DNA from: Rhizobium sp. NFR07
GTDB taxonomy: Bacteria > Pseudomonadota > Alphaproteobacteria > Rhizobiales > Rhizobiaceae
Direction of reading: 5' to 3'
Assembly: GCF_900111905.1 (NCBI RefSeq)
Contig: NZ_FOKM01000009.1
Coordinates: 124,001 to 188,000 of the forward strand
DNA length: 64,000 nucleotides
Made by a program: the position numbers and the translations under genes. Below the pieces are notes generated by a model, which ran no database searches, was not told where the DNA came from, and saw only the letters and a program-made list of their open reading frames with translations. Below are positions 52,298-60,937 of the stretch, in pieces; within the stretch, counting starts at the first letter, position 1; each line of letters begins with the position of its first letter.

Positions 52298-53074
52298 ATG
52301 AAAAGATCCGTCGTCGTCACCGGCTCCACCAGCGGCATCGGGCTCGGCATCGCCAGGGCCTTCGCGGCCGACGGCGACAACGTCGTCATCAACGGCTTCG
52401 GCGATGCCCGCGAGATCGAGGCGATCCGCGCGTCTCTCGATGCAGCCGGCAGCGGCACTGTGCTCTACCATCCGGCCGACATGACGAAGCCTGCCGAGAT
52501 CGAGGACCTGATCGCGATGGCGGCGAAGAATTTCGGGACCGTCGACGTACTGGTCAACAATGCCGGCATCCAGCATGTCGCCCGCATCGAGGAATTTCCG
52601 CCGGAAAAGTGGGACCAGCTGATCGCCATCCTTCTCTCCTCGGCCTTTCACACGATGCGCCATGCGATCCCGCTGATGAAGGCGGCCGGAAAGGGACGCA
52701 TCATCAACGTCGCTTCCGCCCACGGCCTTATCGCATCTCCCTTCAAGTCGGCCTATGTCGCCGCCAAGCACGGCATCATGGGCCTGACCAAGACGGCGGC
52801 GCTGGAGCTGGCGCAGGACAACATCACCGTCAACGCCATCTGCCCCGGCTTCGTGCTGACGCCGCTCGTCGAGAAACAGATCCCCGACCAGGCGCGCGAA
52901 AAGGGCATCAGCGAGGCTGAGGTGAAGGACGAGGTCATGCTGCGCCTGCAGGCGACCAAGGAATTCGTCGGCATCGACGAAGTGGCATCCGCAGCGCTTT
53001 ATCTGGCAAGCGACGCGGCAAGGAGCATGACCGGCACGCATATCTCCATCGACGGCGGCTGGACGGCGCAGTAA
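52298..53074 (+). CDS. bdhA: 3-hydroxybutyrate dehydrogenase
   Basis: A 258-residue short-chain dehydrogenase, the same length as rhizobial BdhA. It oxidises D-3-hydroxybutyrate to acetoacetate with NAD in use of PHB and ketone bodies. The cofactor motif is TGSTSGIGLGIA (8-19), NNAG is at 87-90, and the catalytic residues are Ser140, Tyr153 and Lys157; the HGLIASPFKSAYVAAKHG and CPGFVLTPLVEKQIPDQA blocks are typical of BdhA. AGGGAGAG lies upstream of ATG 52298. In S. meliloti bdhA is followed by xdhA and xdhB genes in one operon, and the same order occurs here, but a palindromic repeat is inserted right after this gene. Confidence 0.94.
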   Translation: MKRSVVVTGSTSGIGLGIARAFAADGDNVVINGFGDAREIEAIRASLDAAGSGTVLYHPADMTKPAEIEDLIAMAAKNFGTVDVLVNNAGIQHVARIEEFPPEKWDQLIAILLSSAFHTMRHAIPLMKAAGKGRIINVASAHGLIASPFKSAYVAAKHGIMGLTKTAALELAQDNITVNAICPGFVLTPLVEKQIPDQAREKGISEAEVKDEVMLRLQATKEFVGIDEVASAALYLASDAARSMTGTHISIDGGWTAQ

Positions 53075-53083
53075 CCTATCTTC

Positions 53084-53218
53084 CTCATTCCTGTGCCCCT
53101 AGGGCTTCGCCCACGGTATGTCACAGGAATCCAGCGGCGCCATGTCCATGGCGCAAAAGACCTCTTCCACGGCGCAGACGCGCCGTGACTGGATTCCTGT
53201 GACAAGCACAGGAATGAG
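53084..53218. repeat. Palindromic intergenic repeat, copy B, in the bdhA-xdhA junction
   Basis: Same family as the copies at 29471-29583 and 54813-54944. The right arm is the canonical TGGATTCCTGTGACAAGCAC with its outer end. The left arm is split by about 22 extra bases (CCCCTAGGGCTTCGCCCACG region) in the middle of the arm. The CACGGCG-cagacg-CGCCGTG inner hairpin is kept, while the second inner hairpin has diverged to GGCGCCATG-tc-CATGGCGC. Confidence 0.9.
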
Positions 53219-53304
53219 GGTAGGATATGCAACCCGCGAACCGCCTGAAACTGCGGCCGGGTGATTCTAATATGGGAGCCGGCAACGGCAGACGAAGGAG
53301 ACCG

Positions 53305-54792
53305 ATGAGTTCAGCCATCCGCTTCATCCTCAATGGCGAAGACGTGACACTCGACGATTTTGCCCCGACGGACACGCTTCTGGATTATCTGCGCTTGAGG
53401 CGCCGGCTGACGGGGACGAAGGAAGGATGCGCGGAAGGCGATTGCGGCGCCTGTACCGTGCTGGTCGGGCGGCTGACCGAACAGGGCCTGCGCTACGAGA
53501 GCGTCAATGCCTGCATCCGCCTGATAGGTTCGATGCACGGCACCCATGTGGTGACCGTCGAGCATCTGGCCGGCAAGGACGGCGCGCTGCATCCCGTCCA
53601 GCAGGCGATGGTCGACTGTCATGGCTCCCAATGCGGCTTCTGCACGCCGGGCTTCGTCATGTCGCTCTACGGCCTGTGGCTGTCCAACGAGAACCCCAGC
53701 CGGGCCGAGATCGAAAGCGCGCTGCAGGGCAATCTCTGTCGCTGCACGGGCTATGAGCCGATCGTCAAGGCGGCCGAGAAGGTGGCGGAAAGCCGACCGA
53801 GCTCGCTCTTCGACCCTCTGGAGCGCGACCGCATGGAGATCACCGGCAAACTGCTCTCGATGAAGACGTTCACCGACACGATCATGGTCGAGAAGGCCGA
53901 CGAAGCCGGGGTGACGCGTTCCATCGTGCCGGCTTCGATCCAGGCCTTTGCCGAGATCCTGTCTCAGGAGCCGACCGCCACAATCGTCGCCGGCGCCACC
54001 GATGTCGGCCTGTGGGTGACCAAACAGCTGCGCCGCCTCGACCCGGTAATCTTCATCAACCATCTGACCGAGCTGCAATCGATGGTCATCGAGGATGCCG
54101 GCGTCACCATCGGCGCCGGCGTCAGCTATGCCGAGGCGCATGGGGCGCTGGAAGCCGTCATTCCCGCCTTCGGCGGCCTGATCGACCGCATAGGTGGGCA
54201 GCAGGTGCGCAACATGGGGACGATCGGCGGCAACATCGCCAACGGTTCGCCGATCGGCGACATGCCGCCTCCCCTCATCGCATTGGGGGCGGAACTGACG
54301 CTGCGCTCCCATTCCGGCCGCCGCACCATGCCGCTCGAAGATTATTTCATCGCCTATGGCAAACAGGACCGCATTCCCGGCGAATTCGTCGAGAAGGTTT
54401 TCGTGCCGCGCCCGGCCGATGACAGCCATTTCGCCGTCTACAAGATCTCCAAGCGCCGCGACGAGGACATTTCCGCCCTCTGCGGTGCCTTCCACCTGGC
54501 ACTCGACGATGACGGTCTGGTCGAGACGATCCGCATCGCCTTCGGCGGCATGGCGGCGACGCCGAAACGGGCGGCATCCGTGGAGGAAGCGCTGACCGGC
54601 CGCCCGTGGACCTGGAGCGTGATCTCCGCCGTACGCGACGCCTTCGACGACGACTACCAGCCGCTGACGGACTGGCGGGCGACCAGCGAGTATCGCAGAC
54701 TGACGGCGAAGAACCTGCTGACGCGGTTCTTCCTGGAGACGGCGGGGGCACCAACGGAGCTGCGGCGGTTCGAAGAGATGGAGGAGGCGTGA
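53305..54792 (+). CDS. xdhA: Xanthine dehydrogenase, FeS/FAD small subunit
   Basis: A 495-residue subunit carrying the electron-transfer chain of xanthine dehydrogenase (hypoxanthine and xanthine to urate). Two 2Fe-2S clusters are visible: the plant-type site with Cys42, 47, 50 and 70 (GCAEGDCGACTVL) and the helical site with Cys110, 113, 145 and 147 (CGFCTPG, CRCTGY). The FAD domain follows with TIVAGATDVGLWV and NMGTIGGNIANGSPIGD. ATG at 53305 has GGAGA upstream. It is part of the bdhA-xdhA-xdhB cluster and is flanked on both sides by repeat copies. In S. meliloti the equivalent is called xdhA2. Confidence 0.94.
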   Translation: MSSAIRFILNGEDVTLDDFAPTDTLLDYLRLRRRLTGTKEGCAEGDCGACTVLVGRLTEQGLRYESVNACIRLIGSMHGTHVVTVEHLAGKDGALHPVQQAMVDCHGSQCGFCTPGFVMSLYGLWLSNENPSRAEIESALQGNLCRCTGYEPIVKAAEKVAESRPSSLFDPLERDRMEITGKLLSMKTFTDTIMVEKADEAGVTRSIVPASIQAFAEILSQEPTATIVAGATDVGLWVTKQLRRLDPVIFINHLTELQSMVIEDAGVTIGAGVSYAEAHGALEAVIPAFGGLIDRIGGQQVRNMGTIGGNIANGSPIGDMPPPLIALGAELTLRSHSGRRTMPLEDYFIAYGKQDRIPGEFVEKVFVPRPADDSHFAVYKISKRRDEDISALCGAFHLALDDDGLVETIRIAFGGMAATPKRAASVEEALTGRPWTWSVISAVRDAFDDDYQPLTDWRATSEYRRLTAKNLLTRFFLETAGAPTELRRFEEMEEA

Positions 54793-54812
54793 GGATGGTT
54801 GCCACAAACTCC

Positions 54813-54944
54813 CTCATTCCTGTGCTTGTCACAGGAATCCAGCGCGCCCAAGTCCTTGGGCGCAGAGAACTCTCTCCACGACATGAATTCATTCACGGCG
54901 CAGACGCGCCGTGGCTGGATTCCTGTGACAAGCACAGGAATGAG
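54813..54944. repeat. Palindromic intergenic repeat, copy C, in the xdhA-xdhB junction
   Basis: The most intact copy: 29-base terminal inverted repeats match perfectly (outer end CTCATTCCTGTGCTTGTCAC). Inside are GCGCCCAAG-tc-CTTGGGCGC and CACGGCG-cagacg-CGCCGTG hairpins. It begins 21 bases after the xdhA stop codon and ends 54 bases before the xdhB start, so it is transcribed within the operon mRNA and should fold into a very stable structure. Confidence 0.92.
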
Positions 54945-54997
54945 GGGAGAAATACGGTCGGCCTCTGCGCTCCAGGCGATGGATGGAGAACCTGATT

Positions 54998-57334
54998 ATG
55001 GACAAGGCCACCTTCGAGATGAAACCTTCGATCGACGCTCCCATGCACGCATCACTGAGGCATGATTCAGCGCATAAGCATGTCACCGGAAGCGCCGAAT
55101 ATATCGACGATATTCCAGAACCTGCAGGCACGTTGCATGGAGCGCTCGGCCTCTCCGATCGCGCCCATGCCGAGATCGTTTCCATCGATCTCGACGCGGT
55201 GCGCACCGCCCCCGGTGTCATCTGGGTGATGACCGCCGACGACATTCCCGGCGAAAACGATGTCGCGTCCACCGGCAAGCATGACGAGCCGCTGCTGGCG
55301 GCGACCAGGGTCGAGTTCCACGGCCAGCCGATCTTCGCCGTCTTCGCCGAGACCCGCGACCAGGCGCGCCGGGCGGCGAGGCTGGCGAAGATCGAATACC
55401 GCGACCTGCCCCACTGGACCGATATCGATGGCGCGCGGGAGAACGGCGCCCCTCTGGTCACCGAGCCGATGACGCTCAGGCGTGGCGAGCCGGAGACCGA
55501 GATCGAGAAGCCGCCGCTGCGCATCCAGGCATCGATGACGATCGGCGGCCAGGAGCATTTCTATCTCGAAGGTCATATCGCGATGGCCATTCCCGGCGAA
55601 GACGAGGATGTCGTCGTCTGGTCCTCCACCCAGCATCCGAGCGAGGTGCAGCACATGGTCGCCCATGTTCTCGGCTGCGCTAACCATGCGGTCGAAGTGA
55701 AGACGCGGCGCATGGGCGGCGGCTTCGGCGGCAAGGAAACCCAGGGCAACCAATTCGCAGCCCTCGCCGCCGTTGCGGCAAAGAAGCTGAAGCGGGCGGT
55801 GAAGTTCCGGCCGGATCGCGACGAGGATATGGTTGCCACCGGCAAGCGCCATGATTTTCGCGTCGACTACGACGTCGCTTTCGACGAGGACGGCCTGATC
55901 CACGCAGTCGATACGATCTACGCGGCGCGCTGCGGTTTTTCCGCAGACCTCTCCGGCCCGGTTACCGACCGCGCGCTGTTCCATGCGGATTCGAGCTATT
56001 ACTACCCGCATGTGCGCCTCAAATCGCAGCCGCTTAAGACACACACCGTCTCCAACACCGCCTTTCGCGGTTTCGGCGGCCCTCAGGGGATGTTGGGCGC
56101 CGAACGAATGATCGAGGATATCGCCTATGCGGTCGGCAAGGACCCGCTCGAAATCCGCAAGCTGAACTTTTATGGCCAGCGCGGTTCGGACCGCACGGTG
56201 ACGCCCTATCACCAGGACATCCACGACAACATCCTCGCCCGCATCGTCGACGAACTGGAAGCCTCGTCGGACTATCAGGCGCGGCGGCAGGCGATCATCG
56301 AATTCAACGAGAACAGTCCGGTGATCCGCAAGGGCATCGCTCTGACGCCGGTGAAATTCGGCATCTCCTTCACGCTCACCGCCTATAACCAGGCGGGGGC
56401 GCTGGTGCATGTCTACAACGACGGCTCGATCCACCTGAACCATGGTGGCACCGAAATGGGCCAGGGGCTCTACACCAAGGTGGCGCAGGTCGTGGCCGAC
56501 GCCTTCCAGGTCGATATCGACCGGGTGAAGATCACCGCGACGACCACCGGCAAGGTGCCGAACACCTCGGCCACCGCCGCCTCCTCCGGCTCCGACCTCA
56601 ACGGCATGGCGGCCTACGATGCCTGCCGCCAGATCAAGGAACGGCTGATCGATTTCGCCGTCCGGCAATGGAAGGTCACCCGCGACAAGGTCGAGTTCCT
56701 GCCCAACCGGGTGAAGATCGGCGGCGAGACGGTGCCCTTCGACACGTTCGTCAAGGCCGCCTATTTCGACCGCGTGCAACTATCCGCCGCCGGCTTCTAC
56801 AAGACGCCGAAGATCCATTGGGACCGCGCTGCGGGCCGCGGCCATCCCTTCTATTACTTCGCCTATGGCGCGGCAGTCTCGGAAGTCTCGATCGACACGC
56901 TGACCGGCGAATACATGGTCGACCGCACCGATATCCTTCACGATGTCGGCCGCTCGCTGAACCCCGTGCTCGACATCGGCCAGATCGAGGGTGCCTTCGT
57001 ACAGGGCATGGGCTGGCTGACGACCGAGGAACTGTGGTGGGACGACAAGGGGCGGCTTCGCACCCACGCACCCTCCACCTACAAGATCCCGCTCGCCTCC
57101 GACCGGCCAAAAATCTTCAACGTCAAGCTGGCGGAATGGTCGGAAAACGCCGAGCCGACCATCGGCCGCTCCAAGGCCGTCGGCGAACCGCCCTTCATGC
57201 TGGCGATCTCTGTTCTGGAGGCTATCTCCATGGCGGTAGCGAGCGTCGCAGACTATGCCATCTGCCCGAGGCTCGACGCGCCCGCTACACCTGAACGGGT
57301 GCTGATGGCGGTGGAGCGACTGAAGGCGATGTGA
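54998..57334 (+). CDS. xdhB: Xanthine dehydrogenase, molybdopterin-binding large subunit
   Basis: A 778-residue molybdenum subunit. GGQEHFYLEGHIAMAIPGED and RRMGGGFGGKETQG contain cofactor-contacting Gln and Phe residues, AFRGFGGPQGM the substrate-binding Arg, and NHGGTEMGQGLYTKVAQVVA a further cofactor contact. The catalytic Glu730 lies in VGEPPFML. Length fits bacterial XdhB. Start ATG 54998 is preferred over 54983 because GGAG lies nine bases before it. It depends on XdhC, encoded about 2.4 kb downstream, for sulfurated cofactor. Confidence 0.95.
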   Translation: MDKATFEMKPSIDAPMHASLRHDSAHKHVTGSAEYIDDIPEPAGTLHGALGLSDRAHAEIVSIDLDAVRTAPGVIWVMTADDIPGENDVASTGKHDEPLLAATRVEFHGQPIFAVFAETRDQARRAARLAKIEYRDLPHWTDIDGARENGAPLVTEPMTLRRGEPETEIEKPPLRIQASMTIGGQEHFYLEGHIAMAIPGEDEDVVVWSSTQHPSEVQHMVAHVLGCANHAVEVKTRRMGGGFGGKETQGNQFAALAAVAAKKLKRAVKFRPDRDEDMVATGKRHDFRVDYDVAFDEDGLIHAVDTIYAARCGFSADLSGPVTDRALFHADSSYYYPHVRLKSQPLKTHTVSNTAFRGFGGPQGMLGAERMIEDIAYAVGKDPLEIRKLNFYGQRGSDRTVTPYHQDIHDNILARIVDELEASSDYQARRQAIIEFNENSPVIRKGIALTPVKFGISFTLTAYNQAGALVHVYNDGSIHLNHGGTEMGQGLYTKVAQVVADAFQVDIDRVKITATTTGKVPNTSATAASSGSDLNGMAAYDACRQIKERLIDFAVRQWKVTRDKVEFLPNRVKIGGETVPFDTFVKAAYFDRVQLSAAGFYKTPKIHWDRAAGRGHPFYYFAYGAAVSEVSIDTLTGEYMVDRTDILHDVGRSLNPVLDIGQIEGAFVQGMGWLTTEELWWDDKGRLRTHAPSTYKIPLASDRPKIFNVKLAEWSENAEPTIGRSKAVGEPPFMLAISVLEAISMAVASVADYAICPRLDAPATPERVLMAVERLKAM

Positions 57335-57587
57335 GGCCACGGTTCTCCTCCCTTCGCGGGGTCTCGCGCCAAAATTGGTCGCCTCGGTCGCAGCTCTGTC
57401 CTTTTGTCGGATGGATCGTCCGCTCGGGCGAGCGATACCTTGCCGTTGCCCCGGACTTGCTGCTACCGGGCGGGCGGGATAACCTAGCTGCAAGGTTCGC
57501 TTCGCAAGCCAAAACCTGCGCAAGCCTTCCTTGGGCTGGATGCCGCGTCCTGAGCCAGCGTCCAGGACATTTGTTCGTGGAGGGTTC

Positions 57588-58022
57588 ATGGACGCGCCGC
57601 TGATCATCAACGAATATGCCGCGATCATCCAGACGTCGCTGGCACCCGTCTTCCTTCTTGCCGGCACGGCGGCTTTCGTCAGCATCTACAGCTTGCGGCT
57701 TGGCAGGGTGGCTGACCGCCTCAATGAGGTTGGCGAGAGGGAAGTGACCGGCGAAGACGGACGGAGATGGCTGCATTACCTGAGATGCCGGACCCTTATC
57801 CTGGAAGTTGCCGTTGTCCTGGGTGTCCTTGCAGGCTTGTCCACCTGCTCTGCGATCCTCAACCTTCTCGGCGGCTCCCTTGCGATCCGCCTCCGACCGG
57901 AGAACCTGCCGTGGTTCTTCGGCGGTGCCATCGTGTGCCTGATGCTTTCGCTGATCGCGTTCCTGATGGAGTTGATGATCGCCGGCAGAAGCATGCTTGT
58001 TCAGATGAAACGGCGACCTTAG
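57588..58022 (+). CDS. DUF2721 membrane protein
   Basis: A 144-residue protein with three hydrophobic helices. SLAPVFLLAGTAAFVSIYSLRLGRVADRLNEVGERE near the N-terminus and YLRCRTLILEVAVVLGVLAGLSTCSAI in the middle are typical of the DUF2721 family, whose function is unknown. GGAGGG lies just upstream of ATG 57588. The roughly 250 bases before it, after xdhB, contain no gene I can support. Confidence 0.85.
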   Translation: MDAPLIINEYAAIIQTSLAPVFLLAGTAAFVSIYSLRLGRVADRLNEVGEREVTGEDGRRWLHYLRCRTLILEVAVVLGVLAGLSTCSAILNLLGGSLAIRLRPENLPWFFGGAIVCLMLSLIAFLMELMIAGRSMLVQMKRRP

Positions 58023-58142
58023 CGTTTGGCAAGGGTCTTTCTCTCACACGCAATTCGCCTGCCCTGTGTGGGGAGAAGGTTAGGGAGAGAGGCCGAAACG
58101 GAGTATAATGGGTGTCGCGGCCAACGAGGAGGAGGTAGGCAC

Positions 58143-58649
58143 ATGAGCATCACCATCCGTCCGGAACGTCCCGGCGACGAGGGCGTCATCCACGACCTGA
58201 CCCAGATGGCCTTTGCGCCGACGCCATATAGCCAAGGCAACGAGGGCGCGATCATCAAGGCGCTGAGGGCCGATGGCGACCTGACGCTTTCGCTAGTGGC
58301 GGAACAGGATGGCGAGATCGTCGGCCATGTCGCCTTCTCGCCGGTCGCGATCGATGGCCACCACTCCGACTGGTTCGGGCTCGGCCCGATTTCGGTGCGC
58401 AGCGACCGGCAGAAACAGGGCATCGGCCGCGCCATGATACGCGAGGGGCTTCACAGGCTGAAGGCCGAAGGCGCCATGGGCTGCGCCCTGATCGGCGATC
58501 CGGCCGTCTATGCCGGATCAGGCTTCGAGAACGATGGGCGGCTGTCCTATGAAGGCGTACCGGAAATCTATGTCCAGCGCGTCGTCTTTTCCGGGCCGCC
58601 CCCGCATGGCGTCGTGACCTTCTCGCCGGCCTTCGCCGCGACGGAATGA
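58143..58649 (+). CDS. GNAT family N-acetyltransferase, YhbS-like
   Basis: A 168-residue single-domain GNAT. It opens ITIRPERPGDEGVIHDLTQMAF, and the acetyl-CoA loop is in SDRQKQGIGRAMIREGLHRLKAEG. The later GCALIGDPAVYAGSGFEND and PEIYVQRVVFSGPPPHGVVTFSPAF match the YhbS type. In E. coli YhbS affects tRNA-related and lipid functions, but rhizobial substrates are unknown. A long purine-rich ribosome site (GAGGAGGAGG) precedes the ATG. Confidence 0.88.
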   Translation: MSITIRPERPGDEGVIHDLTQMAFAPTPYSQGNEGAIIKALRADGDLTLSLVAEQDGEIVGHVAFSPVAIDGHHSDWFGLGPISVRSDRQKQGIGRAMIREGLHRLKAEGAMGCALIGDPAVYAGSGFENDGRLSYEGVPEIYVQRVVFSGPPPHGVVTFSPAFAATE

Positions 58650-58730
58650 ACCTCATCGGGTGCCTAGCGTTGTCGATGCGACATCGACATGCCGAAAGCT
58701 CGAAAATGCTGGAAACCAAGGGAGGAGACC

Positions 58731-59435
58731 ATGGATTTCGCCAGCCTCAAGCCCGCAGCCGACCTTGCCCGGCTGCGGCACATGCCGTTTCCCGGCGAGA
58801 GCCCAGAATACAGCCGCGCCCGAGAACAGTTGCTGAAAGCCGAGATAGAGTTCCGCCGGCAGATGACCAAGCTGACCGAGCAGCGCATGGCGCTGCCGCC
58901 CGGCCCTGTCATCGAGAAGGACTACCGCTTCCAGGACGGCACCGGCCGTGATCTGGCACTGATCGACCTGTTCGGCGATCACGACACACTCGTCACCTAT
59001 TTCTGGATGTACGGGCCGGAGCGAGAACGCCCCTGCCCGATGTGCACCAACTGGCTGGGCTCGGTGAACGGCAATGCGATGGATATCAGGCAGCGCGTGG
59101 CACTGAAGATCCTCGGCCGCAGTCCCGTCGAGCGGCAGAAGGCCTTTGCCGCAGAGCGCGGCTGGTCCCATCTCGATTTCCTGCAGACCGTCGACGACAG
59201 CTTCGCGCAGGATCTTGGTCTTCTGAACGACGACGGCTCGGAGAACCCGGCGCTCACCGTCTATCGGCGCGACGGCGACAAGGTGCGGCTGTTCTGGGCG
59301 GGTGAAATGCCGGCCGCGGCGGCCGATCCCGGCCAGGACCCGCGCACGGCTCCCGACATCGCCTCGCTCTGGTCTGTCCTCGATCTCACGCCGGAAGGTC
59401 GCGGCGACGACTGGTATCCGAAGCTGGATTATTGA
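58731..59435 (+). CDS. DUF899 family thioredoxin-like protein
   Basis: A 234-residue protein of the DUF899 family. GPVIEKDYRFQDGTGRDLALIDLFGDHDTLVTYFWMYG leads to PCPMCTNWL, a CxxC placed as in thioredoxin-fold proteins, and DFLQTVDDSFAQDLGLLNDDG follows. A redox or peroxide-related role is presumed but unproven. GGGAGGAG precedes ATG 58731. It lies 81 bases after the GNAT gene on the same strand, and a GGDEF remnant follows on the opposite strand. Confidence 0.87.
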   Translation: MDFASLKPAADLARLRHMPFPGESPEYSRAREQLLKAEIEFRRQMTKLTEQRMALPPGPVIEKDYRFQDGTGRDLALIDLFGDHDTLVTYFWMYGPERERPCPMCTNWLGSVNGNAMDIRQRVALKILGRSPVERQKAFAAERGWSHLDFLQTVDDSFAQDLGLLNDDGSENPALTVYRRDGDKVRLFWAGEMPAAAADPGQDPRTAPDIASLWSVLDLTPEGRGDDWYPKLDY

Positions 59436-59439
59436 GAGG

Positions 59440-59620
59440 CGATAGGTCTTCGCCCCGCATCAGGACGCAAGTGCCCGTTTCCGGCAGGTCTGCGCGGACC
59501 AGTCTGTTGCGCCCACCGCGTTTTGCCTCGTAAAGCGCCTTGTCCGTATGGGCGATCATCTCGTCGAAGGAAGCGGTGCCCGGTGCGGCGGCGGCAATAC
59601 GAGAGAAGCGGCGGGCGGCT
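59440..59620 (-). pseudogene. Remnant of a GGDEF (diguanylate cyclase) gene
   Basis: On the minus strand about 55 codons read like the C-terminal end of a GGDEF domain: AAAPGTASFDEMIAHTDKALYEAKRGGRNRLV, followed by a short tail and stop near 59436. The GGDEF active-site region, the sensor part and any start codon are missing, because the upstream frame runs into the xdhC gene region without homology. It is a decayed fragment and makes no enzyme. Confidence 0.75.
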
Positions 59621-59682
59621 CGCGCAAAGGTCGACCATCGATCCCCAGTGCATGCCCGTTCCGGGGATGATATGATCTCGCA

Positions 59683-60525
59683 ATGTCCGACATTTCGCTC
59701 GCTGCCTTCCTGGCCGTTCACTCACAGACCATCCTCGTCGAACTCGTCGAGGTCAGGGGCTCGACGCCGCGCGAGGCGGGCACGTTCATGCTGGTGGCAA
59801 AAAATGCGATCTGGGGAACGATCGGCGGAGGACAGTTCGAATACATGGCGATCGACAATGCCCGGGCCATGCTTGCCGGTGGCGGCGAAGCGGTGATGAC
59901 GATCCCGCTCGGCCCTGAGATCGGCCAATGCTGCGGCGGTCGCACCAGGCTGTCGTTTGCCATTGTCACGCCTGCTGTCGCCGACACGCTGGAACGGCGC
60001 CTGCAGGATGACGACGACAGCCGGCCATCCGTCTTCCTGTTCGGTTCCGGCCATGTGGGTCTGGCGCTTGCACGAGCGCTTGCCCCCCTTCCCTTTGCGG
60101 TGACGGTGATCGAAACCCGTGCGGAAGCGCTTGAGGGCTTGCCATCAGAGGCGGCACGCCGGCTGACCGCCATGCCCGAAGCCTGCGTCGCCGACATTCC
60201 TCCCGGAGGGGCGGCAATCATTCTTACCCACGACCATGCGCTGGATTTCCTGATCGCGCAGCAGGCGCTGGCGAGATCCGATCTCGCCTATGTCGGCATG
60301 ATCGGATCGGCCACCAAACGTGCAACTTTCGCCCACTGGCTGGATCGACAGCCTGGCGAAGACGCAGAGGAGATGATGGCAAGGCTGGTCCTGCCCGTCG
60401 GCGGCTCGGCCGTCAGGGACAAGCGCCCGGCGGTCATCGCGGCACTCATTGCCGCCGAGCTGCTGCACAAGCTGGCCGCGATGCCCCGCGAGCGCTTGTC
60501 AGAACGGCAGATATTGGCCGACTGA
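59683..60525 (+). CDS. xdhC: Xanthine dehydrogenase accessory protein XdhC
   Basis: A 280-residue protein that binds and protects sulfurated molybdenum cofactor and inserts it into XdhB. The N-terminal XdhC domain has VRGSTPREAGTFMLV, GTIGGGQFEYMAI and GQCCGG with Cys83-Cys84. The C-terminal Rossmann domain has VFLFGSGHVGLALARAL, ILTHDHALDF and YVGMIGSATKRATF. It is separated from xdhA/xdhB by DUF2721, GNAT and DUF899 genes and a GGDEF remnant. The ribosome site is weak. Its 3' end overlaps the small convergent gene by 27 bases. Confidence 0.93.
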   Translation: MSDISLAAFLAVHSQTILVELVEVRGSTPREAGTFMLVAKNAIWGTIGGGQFEYMAIDNARAMLAGGGEAVMTIPLGPEIGQCCGGRTRLSFAIVTPAVADTLERRLQDDDDSRPSVFLFGSGHVGLALARALAPLPFAVTVIETRAEALEGLPSEAARRLTAMPEACVADIPPGGAAIILTHDHALDFLIAQQALARSDLAYVGMIGSATKRATFAHWLDRQPGEDAEEMMARLVLPVGGSAVRDKRPAVIAALIAAELLHKLAAMPRERLSERQILAD

Positions 60526-60762
60526 GTTACGCCGCGCCTCCCAGAACGCGTCTTCCCGCTCGTATAACGGCGCCTCGAAGCCGACATCGGCCCGCAAATC
60601 GTCCGGAAGCTCCGGCGCCTGCGGATATCCACCAAGCAGAAGCCGCTTGAGAAACCGGCCGAGCCCCTCGACCACCCGCCTTGCAAGGCCGCCCGGCCAT
60701 TGGCGGGGCTTTGAACCTGCAGATGACAAAACCGGCATAGGAGAAGTGTCTTCGGAAAGCAT
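60499..60762 (-). CDS. Small DUF1127-like protein facing a LysR gene
   Basis: An 87-residue basic protein. The C-terminal part RRVVEGLGRFLKRLLLGGYPQAPELPDDLRADVGFE recalls the DUF1127 pattern of an amphipathic helix followed by L-x-D-x-L-x-D-x-G. GGAG sits six bases before ATG 60762, supporting translation. It is divergent from the first LysR gene, as the 61902-62135 gene is from the second. DUF1127 proteins are small RNA-binding or carbon-phosphate regulators in rhizobia; that role is only suggested here. Confidence 0.55.
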   Translation of the reverse strand: MLSEDTSPMPVLSSAGSKPRQWPGGLARRVVEGLGRFLKRLLLGGYPQAPELPDDLRADVGFEAPLYEREDAFWEARRNSVGQYLPF

Positions 60763-60937
60763 GACCCGCTCCAAATTGAGTGTTGAGACCGTCGATAGCG
60801 TCGCTTGCAAGCCCAACCCGAGAGACAGACCTGGCGTGCACGAGACGCTGTCGGACCTCACTGTCGGCGAAGAAGACATCCCCCAGATTGCAGAGGAACT
60901 CCAATTCAATTACAACCGACACCGATAAAGAGAGGTT

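Noticed and set aside
54606..54995. Open frame covering the end of xdhA, repeat copy C and the xdhB leader
   Set aside because: It overlaps xdhA in another frame and reads through the palindromic repeat; the same peptide-like string appears in other copies, so it follows from the repeat.
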